From JAGQPD01 sp020426865 (GTDB lineage: Bacteria; Planctomycetota; Planctomycetia; Pirellulales; Pirellulaceae), in assembly GCA_041399065.1 (NCBI GenBank), contig JAWKTN010000006.1:620001-684000 (forward strand): a stretch of 64,000 bases of DNA. The letters run 5' to 3'. The notes under the pieces are model-generated. The model was not told the DNA's origin, ran no database searches, and saw only the letters and a program-made list of their open reading frames with translations. Position 1 is the stretch's first letter; every line of letters begins with the position of its first letter. This document shows positions 34,497-42,487 of this stretch, in pieces. The position numbers were made by a program, and so were the translations under genes.

Positions 34497-37400
34497 CTAT
34501 CGAAAGTCTCGGGACTTGCCTGGTGGGCGTAACGATGGTTCGCCCAATGCCGCAGCCATGTCCTGAAGCGTGTCGACGACCAAATGGATCACACCGTACT
34601 TCGATTCCACTCGCCCGTCAGCCAACCAAGCCGGACTGCGGCGAGCTACGGTATAGAATCGTTCCCACGTTTTTTGATGCAAAACCAGATTGATCGTGCC
34701 TGTCTCGTCTTCCAGTGTAACAAACGTAATCCCTTTCGCGGTGCTGGGTCGTTGTCGCAATAGCACTAGCCCCGCCACGCGGGCCCGACGGTTGTGCCGC
34801 ACCTGCTGCAGCCCCAGCGCCGTCGTTACCTGCAGTGCACTCAACCGCGAACGAAAAAACGAAATCGGGTGTGCCCGCAATGAGACCCCAGTCTTCGCAT
34901 AGTCAGTAAACACTTCCGATAAGGCACTCGTCGCCGGCAACATGATGTTGTCGTCATCGTCGTCGTCCTGTAACCCATCCAGCAGCGGCATCGTTCGCGG
35001 TTGATGTTCCTGTGCCAATGCATCCCATAACGCTCGGCGCCGATCGCGTCCCAACGACGCCAGTGCATCGGCCTCGGCCAATTGGGTCACTACGGCGCGG
35101 CTGAGCCCAACACGCTGCGTCAGCTCCTCGATCGATGTAAACCGCCCACGTTTGCGAGCCTCGACAATCCGAGCCGCAACTTGTTCGGAGAACCCACCAA
35201 TCAACCGCATTCCCAACCGAATGGACCACCGCGACACACCGTTGCGAGTACCGTTGGCGTGCTCGTCCAATTCGATCTCCTCCAACGTACAATCCCAGTC
35301 GCTATGATTGACATCGATTGGCAACACGCCGACACCGTGGCTGCGAGCATCACGAATCAATTGAGCCGGTGCATAAAACCCCATCGGTTGACTATTGATG
35401 ATCGCTGCCGCAAACATGGCAGGATAGTGACACTTGATCCACGCCGAAACATAGACCAGCAAAGCAAAGCTGGCCGCATGCGACTCTGGAAAACCATACT
35501 CACCAAACCCGCGAATCTGCTGAAACACTTGTTCGGCAAACGTAATGGACAGCCCCCGAGCGGTCATGCCTTCGATCAGCTTGACACGGAACTGATCGAT
35601 CACACCGGGTCGCCGCCAGGCCCCCATCGCTCGCCGCAATTGGTCCGCTTCTCCCGGCGTGAACCCAGCGGCTACGACGGCCAGCCGCATCGCCTGTTCC
35701 TGGAAGATTGGTACTCCCAACGTCTTCTCCAATACTTGCCGAATCGGCTCGCTGGCATAAACCACTTTGTCGTCACCCGCTCGACGCCGCAAATAAGGAT
35801 GCACCATCTGACCTTGAATCGGACCGGGCCGCACAATCGCCACTTCAATAACCAGATCGTAGAAACATCGAGGACGCAACCGCGGTAGCATGCTCATCTG
35901 CGCACGACTCTCGATCTGAAATACGCCGATGGTGTCGGCACGACACACCATGTCGTATACCCGCGGATCTTCCGCCGGTATGTTGGCCAACGTCAAGATG
36001 TCGCCGGTATGCTTGCGAACCATCTCGAATGCTTTACGGATCGCAGTCAACATCCCTAAACTCAGACAATCCACTTTCAGGATGCCGAGATCGTCGAGGT
36101 CATTTTTGTCCCAGCTGATGACGGTACGACCGGGCATGCTCGCGTTTTCGATCGGCACCAGTTCGCACAACGGACCGCGTGTCATTACCATCCCCCCGAC
36201 ATGTTGTGACAGATGTCGGGGGAATCCGACAAGATTTTCAATGGCATACACCAACCGCTGTCCCGTCTCGGACGTCGGATCAATTCCCACTTGCTGGCAT
36301 CGCTCCGACAGATTCGACTCGCGATGATACCCTTCCACCTGCTTGGCCAGTGCGTCGACTCGATCGAGCGACAACCCCAGCGCCTTTCCGGCATCGCGGA
36401 TGGCGGATCGGACGCGATAGGTAATCACTTCGGCGGTCATTCCTGCCCGCTGGCGACCATATTTGTCGTACAGATATTGCAGCACCTCTTCGCGGCGTTC
36501 GTGCTCGAAGTCGACATCAATATCGGGGGCTTCATTGCGTTCACGACTAACAAAGCGTTCGAACAACACGTCCATCTGGTCCGGGTCCACCGAGGTTACC
36601 CCAAGGCAATAACAGACGGCCGAGTTCGCCGCGGAACCACGCCCCTGGCAGAGAATGTCGCGCTTGCGAGCAAAACGCACGAGATCCCAGACCGTAAGGA
36701 AATACGCTTCGTATTGCAGTTGTTCGATCAACTGCAGTTCATGCTCCAGTAGCTGGCGCACTTTGTCGGGAAGACCTTCGGGATAGCGTCGCCGGGCTCC
36801 CTGCCACGTCAACTGCTGCAGAAAGGCAATGGGAGTGAGACCGTCGGGAGCCAATTCTTCAGGGTATTCGTACCGCAATTCGCTCAATGAAAAGGTACAT
36901 TGCGTGCCGATTTCGACCGTCCGCTCCCACACTTCGGGCTGCGATCGATACAGGGCCCGTAGCGATGCCAAATCCCGCATGTGCCGCTGCGCGTTCGCGA
37001 ATCGCCAGCGACCGATCTGATCAACGGTAGTCCCCCAGCGAGTAGCGGACAGGACGTCATGCAGGACCAGCCGTGCGGCAACGTGATAGTGCACATCGCT
37101 GGCGGCGACCAGGGGGAGGTCTGCCTGCCGAGCGATCCGTGATAATTGCTCAAGCCGCTCATGATCGTCCGGGCCATGATGCAGTTCGGCCAAGACATAG
37201 GCACGATCGCCGAAAATTTCTCGATAGGGCAACAATTGCTGGGACGTTGCCAACTGCTGCGGATCACGAAACATACTGGTTTGACCCGGATGCGTTTGAC
37301 CCGGATGCGTTTTCGCGAAGGCCCCCGATGGCAGTGGCGCTTCGCACTTGGGAGCCGGAATCACCCCGACCAGTAGTCCGTCACCATGGTCAGCGATATC

Positions 37401-37793
37401 CTGTAAGTGCAACCGGCATTCCCCCTTGGCAGCTCGGCGGCGTCCCACCGTAATCAATCGCGACAGGTGGGCGTAGCCGGCACGGTTGGTCACCCAGAGC
37501 AGAACATCGAGTGCGTCATCAGGAGTGATTTCGGCACCAACGATTAAGGGTACATTGGTTTCTTTGGCGGCAACGTGGGCCCGTACGATACCCGACAGGG
37601 AGTTGCGATCGGTAATGGCGACGCCAGCATATCCCAGCTCGGCCGCTCGCGAAAACAACTCATCGGCGTGCGAAGCCCCTTCGAGAAACGAGAAGTTCGT
37701 TTTGCAGTGCAGTTCGTAATAAGGCAGTTCGTAATAAGGCAGCTCGTAATAAGGCAGTTCGGGATCGGGCAGTTCGGGATCGGGTTGGTTCAT
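34497..37793 (-). CDS. dnaE2: error-prone DNA polymerase DnaE2 (ImuC)
   Basis: 1,098 residues from ATG 37793, overlapping the imuB stop (ATGA). An unusual N-terminal run of PDPEL and PYYEL repeats (residues 4-28) precedes the PHP domain, ELHCKTNFSFLEGASHADELF, where the usual second metal His is Lys. The polymerase core has the catalytic Asp pair in NEAPDIDVDFEHERREE near residue 420. It is followed by helix-hairpin-helix and OB-fold regions (RVAGLVLLRQRPSTAKGITFVTLEDETG). DnaE2 extends DNA past lesions together with ImuA' and ImuB and lacks proofreading. It ends the imuA-imuB-dnaE2 operon, which is usually damage-induced. Confidence 0.95.
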   Translation of the reverse strand: MNQPDPELPDPELPYYELPYYELPYYELHCKTNFSFLEGASHADELFSRAAELGYAGVAITDRNSLSGIVRAHVAAKETNVPLIVGAEITPDDALDVLLWVTNRAGYAHLSRLITVGRRRAAKGECRLHLQDIADHGDGLLVGVIPAPKCEAPLPSGAFAKTHPGQTHPGQTSMFRDPQQLATSQQLLPYREIFGDRAYVLAELHHGPDDHERLEQLSRIARQADLPLVAASDVHYHVAARLVLHDVLSATRWGTTVDQIGRWRFANAQRHMRDLASLRALYRSQPEVWERTVEIGTQCTFSLSELRYEYPEELAPDGLTPIAFLQQLTWQGARRRYPEGLPDKVRQLLEHELQLIEQLQYEAYFLTVWDLVRFARKRDILCQGRGSAANSAVCYCLGVTSVDPDQMDVLFERFVSRERNEAPDIDVDFEHERREEVLQYLYDKYGRQRAGMTAEVITYRVRSAIRDAGKALGLSLDRVDALAKQVEGYHRESNLSERCQQVGIDPTSETGQRLVYAIENLVGFPRHLSQHVGGMVMTRGPLCELVPIENASMPGRTVISWDKNDLDDLGILKVDCLSLGMLTAIRKAFEMVRKHTGDILTLANIPAEDPRVYDMVCRADTIGVFQIESRAQMSMLPRLRPRCFYDLVIEVAIVRPGPIQGQMVHPYLRRRAGDDKVVYASEPIRQVLEKTLGVPIFQEQAMRLAVVAAGFTPGEADQLRRAMGAWRRPGVIDQFRVKLIEGMTARGLSITFAEQVFQQIRGFGEYGFPESHAASFALLVYVSAWIKCHYPAMFAAAIINSQPMGFYAPAQLIRDARSHGVGVLPIDVNHSDWDCTLEEIELDEHANGTRNGVSRWSIRLGMRLIGGFSEQVAARIVEARKRGRFTSIEELTQRVGLSRAVVTQLAEADALASLGRDRRRALWDALAQEHQPRTMPLLDGLQDDDDDDNIMLPATSALSEVFTDYAKTGVSLRAHPISFFRSRLSALQVTTALGLQQVRHNRRARVAGLVLLRQRPSTAKGITFVTLEDETGTINLVLHQKTWERFYTVARRSPAWLADGRVESKYGVIHLVVDTLQDMAAALGEPSLRPPGKSRDFR
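37710..37784 (-). repeat. 15-bp in-frame tandem repeats at the 5' end of dnaE2
   Basis: Five consecutive 15-base units encode PDPEL, PDPEL, PYYEL, PYYEL and PYYEL (codons 4-28). The nucleotide sequence is nearly identical within each set, which points to recent slippage. The last unit runs straight into the PHP domain (HCKTN). Confidence 0.95.
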
Positions 37794-39412
37794 GCGAAGA
37801 TCCCCTGCAAGAACCATTGATTGTCCTGCAAACGCCGAAACAGCCAGAACCGGCATCCGCGTTCGTCTTCTACGCGATAATAGTCACGCCGGATGGTTGG
37901 GCCTCGCCACCATCCCGTTTCAATCCGTTCCGGCCCCCAGACGCGGCGAATTTCATGCCGAACCTGCTGGTCGGTGAAACTCTGCAATGTCAACGCCCCT
38001 TCTTCCGGCACGGCATGGACGGTGATCGAGCGCGGTGGTTGTTCGATGTGCAACGGTCGAGGGCCTGTTTGACGATGATGCCGCAGCGCCGCATCACTTG
38101 AACCACGCTGACCCGTCAGTGGCACATAACGAAACGATCGTTCCACTTGTGGTTCGGCCAACAGCCGAATGCCATTGACAGCGTCCATCCCCAAGCGGCT
38201 ACTCAACCGATTGATCAATTGTGTCCATTGGGCAGACGCTTCGGGCGACACGTCGAATAATAATGACCGCTGACGCTCGTTCATCGGCGCCGTCAATTCG
38301 GCCTCCAGCAACACCGAATCCACGCCCCATGGCAACGACTGTTGCTCCAACTGCAGTCGCAACAAGTCCATCAACAATCGCGACTTGGTGACCGGACGAT
38401 ACGTCCCTACCTGAAACTGTGCCTGACGGCGGTAATTGCCTGAGTGATCCAAACCGCTCAAATAACATTGCAACCGCAACACTCCCAGCTCCTGCTGCTG
38501 CAATCGTCGACACAACTGATCGATCAACGTCGCCAATACTTGCTCGATGACTTGACGGTCCACAACCGGATGCTCGAGCATCCTCTCGACCTGCAACGGC
38601 TCAATGACTTGATGACCAACTATCGTCTCTTCGCGATAGCCCAACGCTTGATCCAATCGCTGCAACAGGATCTCGCCAAAACGGGCATTCAATCCGCGTC
38701 GGGGCAACGCCAATAACTGCTCAATGCGTTCCACCCCCAACTGCAACAATAACGCCACCACCCGATCGGGCAACCGTAACGCCTGAACCGGCAACGGCCG
38801 CAACGCCGCTTCGCTTTCGCCGGCCGCCACAATCCGCGGCGATAATGTGCGAACAGCACGCAGCGGAATCGTTGTGCCTTGGATCGTGACATCACACCAT
38901 GGACCGTCAGGTTCCTCGGGGCCAAAATGAGCCAACGCCCAAGCAGTACCGATCGTATCCGCAACCGACACCCGCACCGCGTATCCCGATCGTGCGAACC
39001 AGGCCGCCAACCGATCGGCCACCGCCAGTTCGCCACCTAACCCTGTGGCCGTATGCGTTACATCCAGCCACAAACACGATGGCTCCGCCGTGCTCTCCAA
39101 ACCGACCAGCGAACTGTACGCCTCACATTGTGCAGCCAAACTTTCCAATGCCTTGCGGTCGGCCCGTGAATCATGAACCCCAAAGCGGAATGGTGGGCGA
39201 GCTCCCTGGCGGCGCAGCGCACTGGCTTCCGACAAAGACATCCCCGGCCGCACGCCCCATTGCCGTGCAGCCTGGCTGAGATGCACCACCAACTGACCAC
39301 GCCGCGCATCGCGAGCATGCAACACCAATGCACTCTGCCTAAGCTCGGGCTGCACGACGATTCGCCGCTGGACGGGCCAATTCGGTAGCCAAACACAAAG
39401 GACCCGCTTCAT
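37790..39412 (-). CDS. imuB: ImuB, Y-family polymerase-like mutasome hub protein
   Basis: 540 residues. It begins KRVLCVWLPNWPVQRR, the ImuB/Y-family start, but lacks the usual acidic catalytic triad of an active Y-family polymerase: the first strand reads VLCVWLPNW instead of an F-D-x-D-x-F type. The little-finger-like region (VALLLQLGVERIEQLLALPRRGLNARFGE, helix-hairpin-helix) and the C-terminal DUF6504-like tail (RVWGPERIETGWWRGPTIRRDYYRVEDERGCRFWLFRRL) are typical. ImuB links ImuC/DnaE2, ImuA and the beta clamp. The reading frame overlaps the 3' part of imuA by about 74 bases and the dnaE2 start by 4. Confidence 0.93.
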   Translation of the reverse strand: MKRVLCVWLPNWPVQRRIVVQPELRQSALVLHARDARRGQLVVHLSQAARQWGVRPGMSLSEASALRRQGARPPFRFGVHDSRADRKALESLAAQCEAYSSLVGLESTAEPSCLWLDVTHTATGLGGELAVADRLAAWFARSGYAVRVSVADTIGTAWALAHFGPEEPDGPWCDVTIQGTTIPLRAVRTLSPRIVAAGESEAALRPLPVQALRLPDRVVALLLQLGVERIEQLLALPRRGLNARFGEILLQRLDQALGYREETIVGHQVIEPLQVERMLEHPVVDRQVIEQVLATLIDQLCRRLQQQELGVLRLQCYLSGLDHSGNYRRQAQFQVGTYRPVTKSRLLMDLLRLQLEQQSLPWGVDSVLLEAELTAPMNERQRSLLFDVSPEASAQWTQLINRLSSRLGMDAVNGIRLLAEPQVERSFRYVPLTGQRGSSDAALRHHRQTGPRPLHIEQPPRSITVHAVPEEGALTLQSFTDQQVRHEIRRVWGPERIETGWWRGPTIRRDYYRVEDERGCRFWLFRRLQDNQWFLQGIFA

Positions 39413-40210
39413 TGGCGCCCCCGACCTTCCCTTCGTTTGTCACCAGCGTGTTAGCCATATTTCTGTCAGAAACCCAACGGTCGACCTGCAATTCCCCCGT
39501 CGACTCGTCCCCCCACACCTCTAAACTCCCCCCTGCCACTCCCCCCCGACACCGTACCAATTGCAAACGCCACCGGCGCGATGATTCCGCCACTGCCGCC
39601 GGTAACGGCTGAACTAACCATTGCATCTCCGCCCACGATGGCTGCCCCCGCACCCGCTCGGGCCGTACCAACATCCCCAATACCCCTCCCTGCTCAGCCG
39701 CTAACTGCAACCGCCGAAAATCACGACTCGATAAACGTGGCAAACAACACCACACACTCCCCACCGCCGAACAACGTAAAATCTGATCCAACGCCCATAA
39801 CTCATCCGACTCGTCACGTGGATGCACCACCATGCAACCCGAAATACAACGGGTCATCCCCTCTTCATCACAACAACCACCCCCCGATAAACCACCGCCG
39901 GTGGATAAAATTTTCGCTGCCGATCCACCACCACCAACGCCCGTCCCTCCCCCACCGCTCGACTCGCCATCCAAAACGCTAACGTCCCCACCCCACTGCC
40001 CCACCCCTCCCCTAACCACTCCACCAACTGCCCCGTCGCAAAGCCACCTCCCGGCAACAATCGATCCAACGCCACACAACCACTGGAAACAACCTTCCTA
40101 TCTTGCCCAACTCCCCCGACACCCCCCCGCCCCTCCAATTGCTGTACACGCGCTTGCAATGCTTGCAGCGTGGTCGACAAATCACCAGCATTTTGAGGGC
40201 GTGAAAACAT
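39339..40210 (-). pseudogene. imuA: ImuA (RecA/SulA-like), interrupted by a single-base frameshift
   Basis: The first part, from ATG 40210 (MFSRPQNAGDLSTTLQALQARV), includes the RecA-like start SGCVALDRLLPGGGFATGQLVEWLG and ALVVVDRQRKFYPPAVVYRG, then hits TGA 39854-39856. The second part continues in another frame with the conserved MVVHPRDESDELWALDQILRC, SRDFRRLQLAAEQGGVLGMLVRP and ends at 39339. Adding one base to the GGGG run at 39858-39861 (minus strand) joins the two into a full-length ImuA of about 290 residues. The cause is either a real mutation that would disable the cassette or a sequencing error. ImuA normally cooperates with ImuB and DnaE2 in lesion bypass. Confidence 0.85.
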
Positions 40211-40260
40211 GTTACTTTTTTTCGACGTTTTTGCGTAAACTACTGCACACTATTCTAGGA

Positions 40261-40282
40261 ATGCGTCCATGACTGTACGCAT
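40261..40282. promoter_or_regulatory. candidate operator between imuA and the ECF sigma gene
   Basis: ATGCGT, 10 bases, ACGCAT: a perfect 6-bp inverted repeat with half-site spacing suitable for a dimeric repressor. It lies in the 189-base divergent region, 51 bases upstream of imuA. It does not match a LexA box known to me. The assignment is tentative. Confidence 0.3.
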
Positions 40283-40399
40283 GTATGAAACGCTTGTCAA
40301 CCGCTCTTCTCGTTAGCTCGGTCCGACCGGTCGGATCGATCGGAACAGACAGATCAAGACCGTTTGACAGCCCGATTGCCAGTTCCTATCCTTCCCTAG

Positions 40400-40981
40400 A
40401 TGCCTGAGCATCCTCACAACGCCGAATCCCCTGACCCCCTCTCTTGGCTGGAAGAGCACGGTCATGCTCTCTTGGCGTTCGCCCTGAACCGTATCGCCGA
40501 CCGGCAGATGGCCGAAGATCTCGTGCAAGAAACGTTCGTGGCCGCCGTCAAAGCCAAACAACAATTCCGTGGCCAATCGACCATTAAAACTTGGCTAACC
40601 AGCATCCTCCGCCACAAAATCATCGATCACCAACGCAAACAATCGCGACGGCCAGTAACCCATACCCCCGATCTGCCGGATCTGGCCGACCAGCAGCTAT
40701 TCAATAAACAAGGTATCTGGAAACAGGATGTCCCCTCCTGGCCGGGAGACCCTCAGGCCACTTTAGAATCCCAAGAATTTTGGCAAATCTTCGCCCGCTG
40801 TCGCGAAAAGCTCCCCGCCCAACTTGCTGAAGCCTTCCTCCTGCGCGATATCGATCAAATAAATACTGAAGAGATTTGTAAACAATTACAGATCACACCG
40901 TCTAATCTTTCGGTTAGGCTATACCGAGCGCGCATGTTGATGCGCCAATGCCTGGAAAAAAACTGGTTTCAAAATCAATAA
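40400..40981 (+). CDS. ECF-type RNA polymerase sigma factor
   Basis: 193 residues. Region 2 is clear: HGHALLAFALNRIADRQMAEDLVQETFVAAVKAKQQFRGQSTIKTWLTSILRHKIIDHQRK (residues about 20-80). Region 4 with its helix-turn-helix is INTEEICKQLQITPSNLSVRLYRARMLMRQCLEK. Between them lies a linker ending in the ATLESQEFWQIFARC segment found in planctomycete sigma factors with a downstream zinc anti-sigma partner. It is divergent from imuA and followed at once by the anti-sigma gene. Its regulon is unknown, but the PEP-CTERM gene downstream is a candidate. Confidence 0.93.
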   Translation: MPEHPHNAESPDPLSWLEEHGHALLAFALNRIADRQMAEDLVQETFVAAVKAKQQFRGQSTIKTWLTSILRHKIIDHQRKQSRRPVTHTPDLPDLADQQLFNKQGIWKQDVPSWPGDPQATLESQEFWQIFARCREKLPAQLAEAFLLRDIDQINTEEICKQLQITPSNLSVRLYRARMLMRQCLEKNWFQNQ

Positions 40982-41085
40982 ACGAACTCCTCGGAACTCT
41001 TCGGAAAATCCGTGGCCCAAACGAACATCAGCTAACCCATACCTCCCACCCACACCGACCATCGGCGACGAACCGCCTCCTGAGC

Positions 41086-41373
41086 ATGCAACTGTTATCC
41101 GACCTGAAGCTGATTCTAACCCTCCACTGCGAAGAATCGACGCAGCTGATGTCCGCAGGTTTGGACCGCCAGCTTCGCTGGTCCGAACGATGGGCGGTCC
41201 GCATGCACGCCCTGGTCTGCGCCTCGTGCCGACGCTTCGGTCGACAGCTGAACTTCCTTCACACTGCCGCTCACCAGTGCGATCAACACGCCCCCTCCCC
41301 GAACACCACCCTATCGGACGACCTCCGACAGCGGATTGCTCAGGCGATCCGCCAAGCCGATTCTGAAAATTGA
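41086..41373 (+). CDS. zinc-finger anti-sigma factor-like protein
   Basis: 95 residues from ATG 41086; a start at 40948 within the sigma gene would add an unconserved-looking 46 residues. The zf-HC2 pattern is present: LHCEESTQLMSAGLDRQLRWSERWAVRMHALVCASCRRF, giving His/Cys early and the H-x3-C-x2-C group. There is no membrane segment, so this is a soluble cytoplasmic anti-sigma. Its position after the ECF sigma supports the pairing. Confidence 0.78.
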   Translation: MQLLSDLKLILTLHCEESTQLMSAGLDRQLRWSERWAVRMHALVCASCRRFGRQLNFLHTAAHQCDQHAPSPNTTLSDDLRQRIAQAIRQADSEN

Positions 41374-41503
41374 CGACCGGCAACGGGAAAAAACTTTCTG
41401 ATTCCGTTTGTAAGGAATGTGACGCCTCGACGACTAACCCCCCGTCGTGCGAAACAACCGTCGTTTCTCACTCCTACGTTATGAAATTCCCGGAGCGAAG
41501 AAG

Positions 41504-42346
41504 ATGCGAAGTCACATCCAGCAGAAGTTGTCCGAAACCTCGACCACTCGCCTATTGACCACCACCCGATTCATCGTTGCGGCCGCCACAATGACGTTGG
41601 TCATGACCAACACCGCAGCGGCCGTCGACCTGAACGTCAAGATCGAGAACCTCTCCCCCAGCGACGGATTCTTCTTTACTCCCGTATGGATCGCGGCACA
41701 CAACGGCACGTTCGATACCTATTCCAGTGGCCAACCCGCCTCGATGTTTCCCGGCTTGGAAGAGTTGGCAGAAGAAGGCATGACAGCGCCGATCAGCGCC
41801 AGCTTTGCAAGTGCCGGAGCCGGAGTCGACACGACCATCACATCCCCTGGCGGATTTGCCGGCGCACCGGTCTTTGATCCAGGCGAGGTGGTCGATCACA
41901 CCTTCAGCGTTGCCAATCCCACGACAGCACGGTACTTCAGCTATGCGTCCATGGTCATCCCCTCAAACGACGCCTTTTTTTCCAACGGCGATCCGCTGGC
42001 ACACATGTTATTCGACGCTTCGGGCAACTTCACCGGCCCACTTACCATCGAGATTCGCGGCGGCGACGTCCGTGATGCCGGCACGGAAGTGAACGACATC
42101 AATGGCGGCGCAGCGTTTTCCGCCAACGGCGGCACCAGTGCCAGCGAAAGCGCCAACATTGCCACCCACGCCGGACTCGGCGATTTCCTCGGCACCAACA
42201 CCGCCGCCGGTACGACACTCGCAAGTGCACTCAGCACCGACACACTCCTGGCGCGCATTACGGTCACGGAAGCCGTCCCCGAACCCGCCACCGGCTTGCT
42301 GGCGATCGTTGGTGCTGCCGTGGCTCTGCTCCGCCGCCGACGCTAG
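41504..42346 (+). CDS. spondin-domain-like secreted protein with PEP-CTERM sorting signal
   Basis: 280 residues from ATG 41504, with GGAG at 41492-41495. A long signal peptide (TTRFIVAAATMTLVMTNTAAA) precedes a domain starting LNVKIENLSPSDGFFFTPVWIAAHNGTFDTYSSGQPAS. This matches bacterial spondin-N-type proteins in the 'FTPVWxAxHNG' stretch and in FSYASMVIPSNDAFFSN. The C-terminus is VPEPATGLLAIVGAAVALLRRRR: PEP motif, hydrophobic helix and Arg cluster recognised by exosortase. It would be cleaved and released into the envelope or matrix. It follows the sigma/anti-sigma pair by 130 bases. Confidence 0.85.
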   Translation: MRSHIQQKLSETSTTRLLTTTRFIVAAATMTLVMTNTAAAVDLNVKIENLSPSDGFFFTPVWIAAHNGTFDTYSSGQPASMFPGLEELAEEGMTAPISASFASAGAGVDTTITSPGGFAGAPVFDPGEVVDHTFSVANPTTARYFSYASMVIPSNDAFFSNGDPLAHMLFDASGNFTGPLTIEIRGGDVRDAGTEVNDINGGAAFSANGGTSASESANIATHAGLGDFLGTNTAAGTTLASALSTDTLLARITVTEAVPEPATGLLAIVGAAVALLRRRR

Positions 42347-42403
42347 GTGCGCTAACACCTTCGTGACACCCTCCTGGTCCGCTGCCGGGCTTGATGCTCG
42401 GCG

Positions 42404-42487
42404 ACGGCCGGGACGACCGTGGGACTTTTGCGGCCGGACGGCCGTGGGACTTTTGCGGCTGGGACAGCCATGGGACTCTTTTTTTTA
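42404..42487. repeat. three dispersed hairpin repeats in a row, with terminal T-run
   Basis: Hairpins lie at 42404-42420 (ACGGCCGGGACGACCGT), 42431-42445 (CGGCCGGACGGCCGT) and 42456-42470 (CGGCTGGGACAGCCA), each followed by GTGGGAC or GGGAC. A run of nine T (42479-42486 region) follows the last. The block separates convergent genes and may act as a transcription terminator for the PEP-CTERM gene. Confidence 0.8.

Noticed and set aside
40211..40260. LexA box upstream of imuA
   Set aside because: No GAAC-N4-GTTC, CTGT-N8-ACAG or GTTC-N7-GTTC pattern is present, and planctomycete LexA sites are not known to me.
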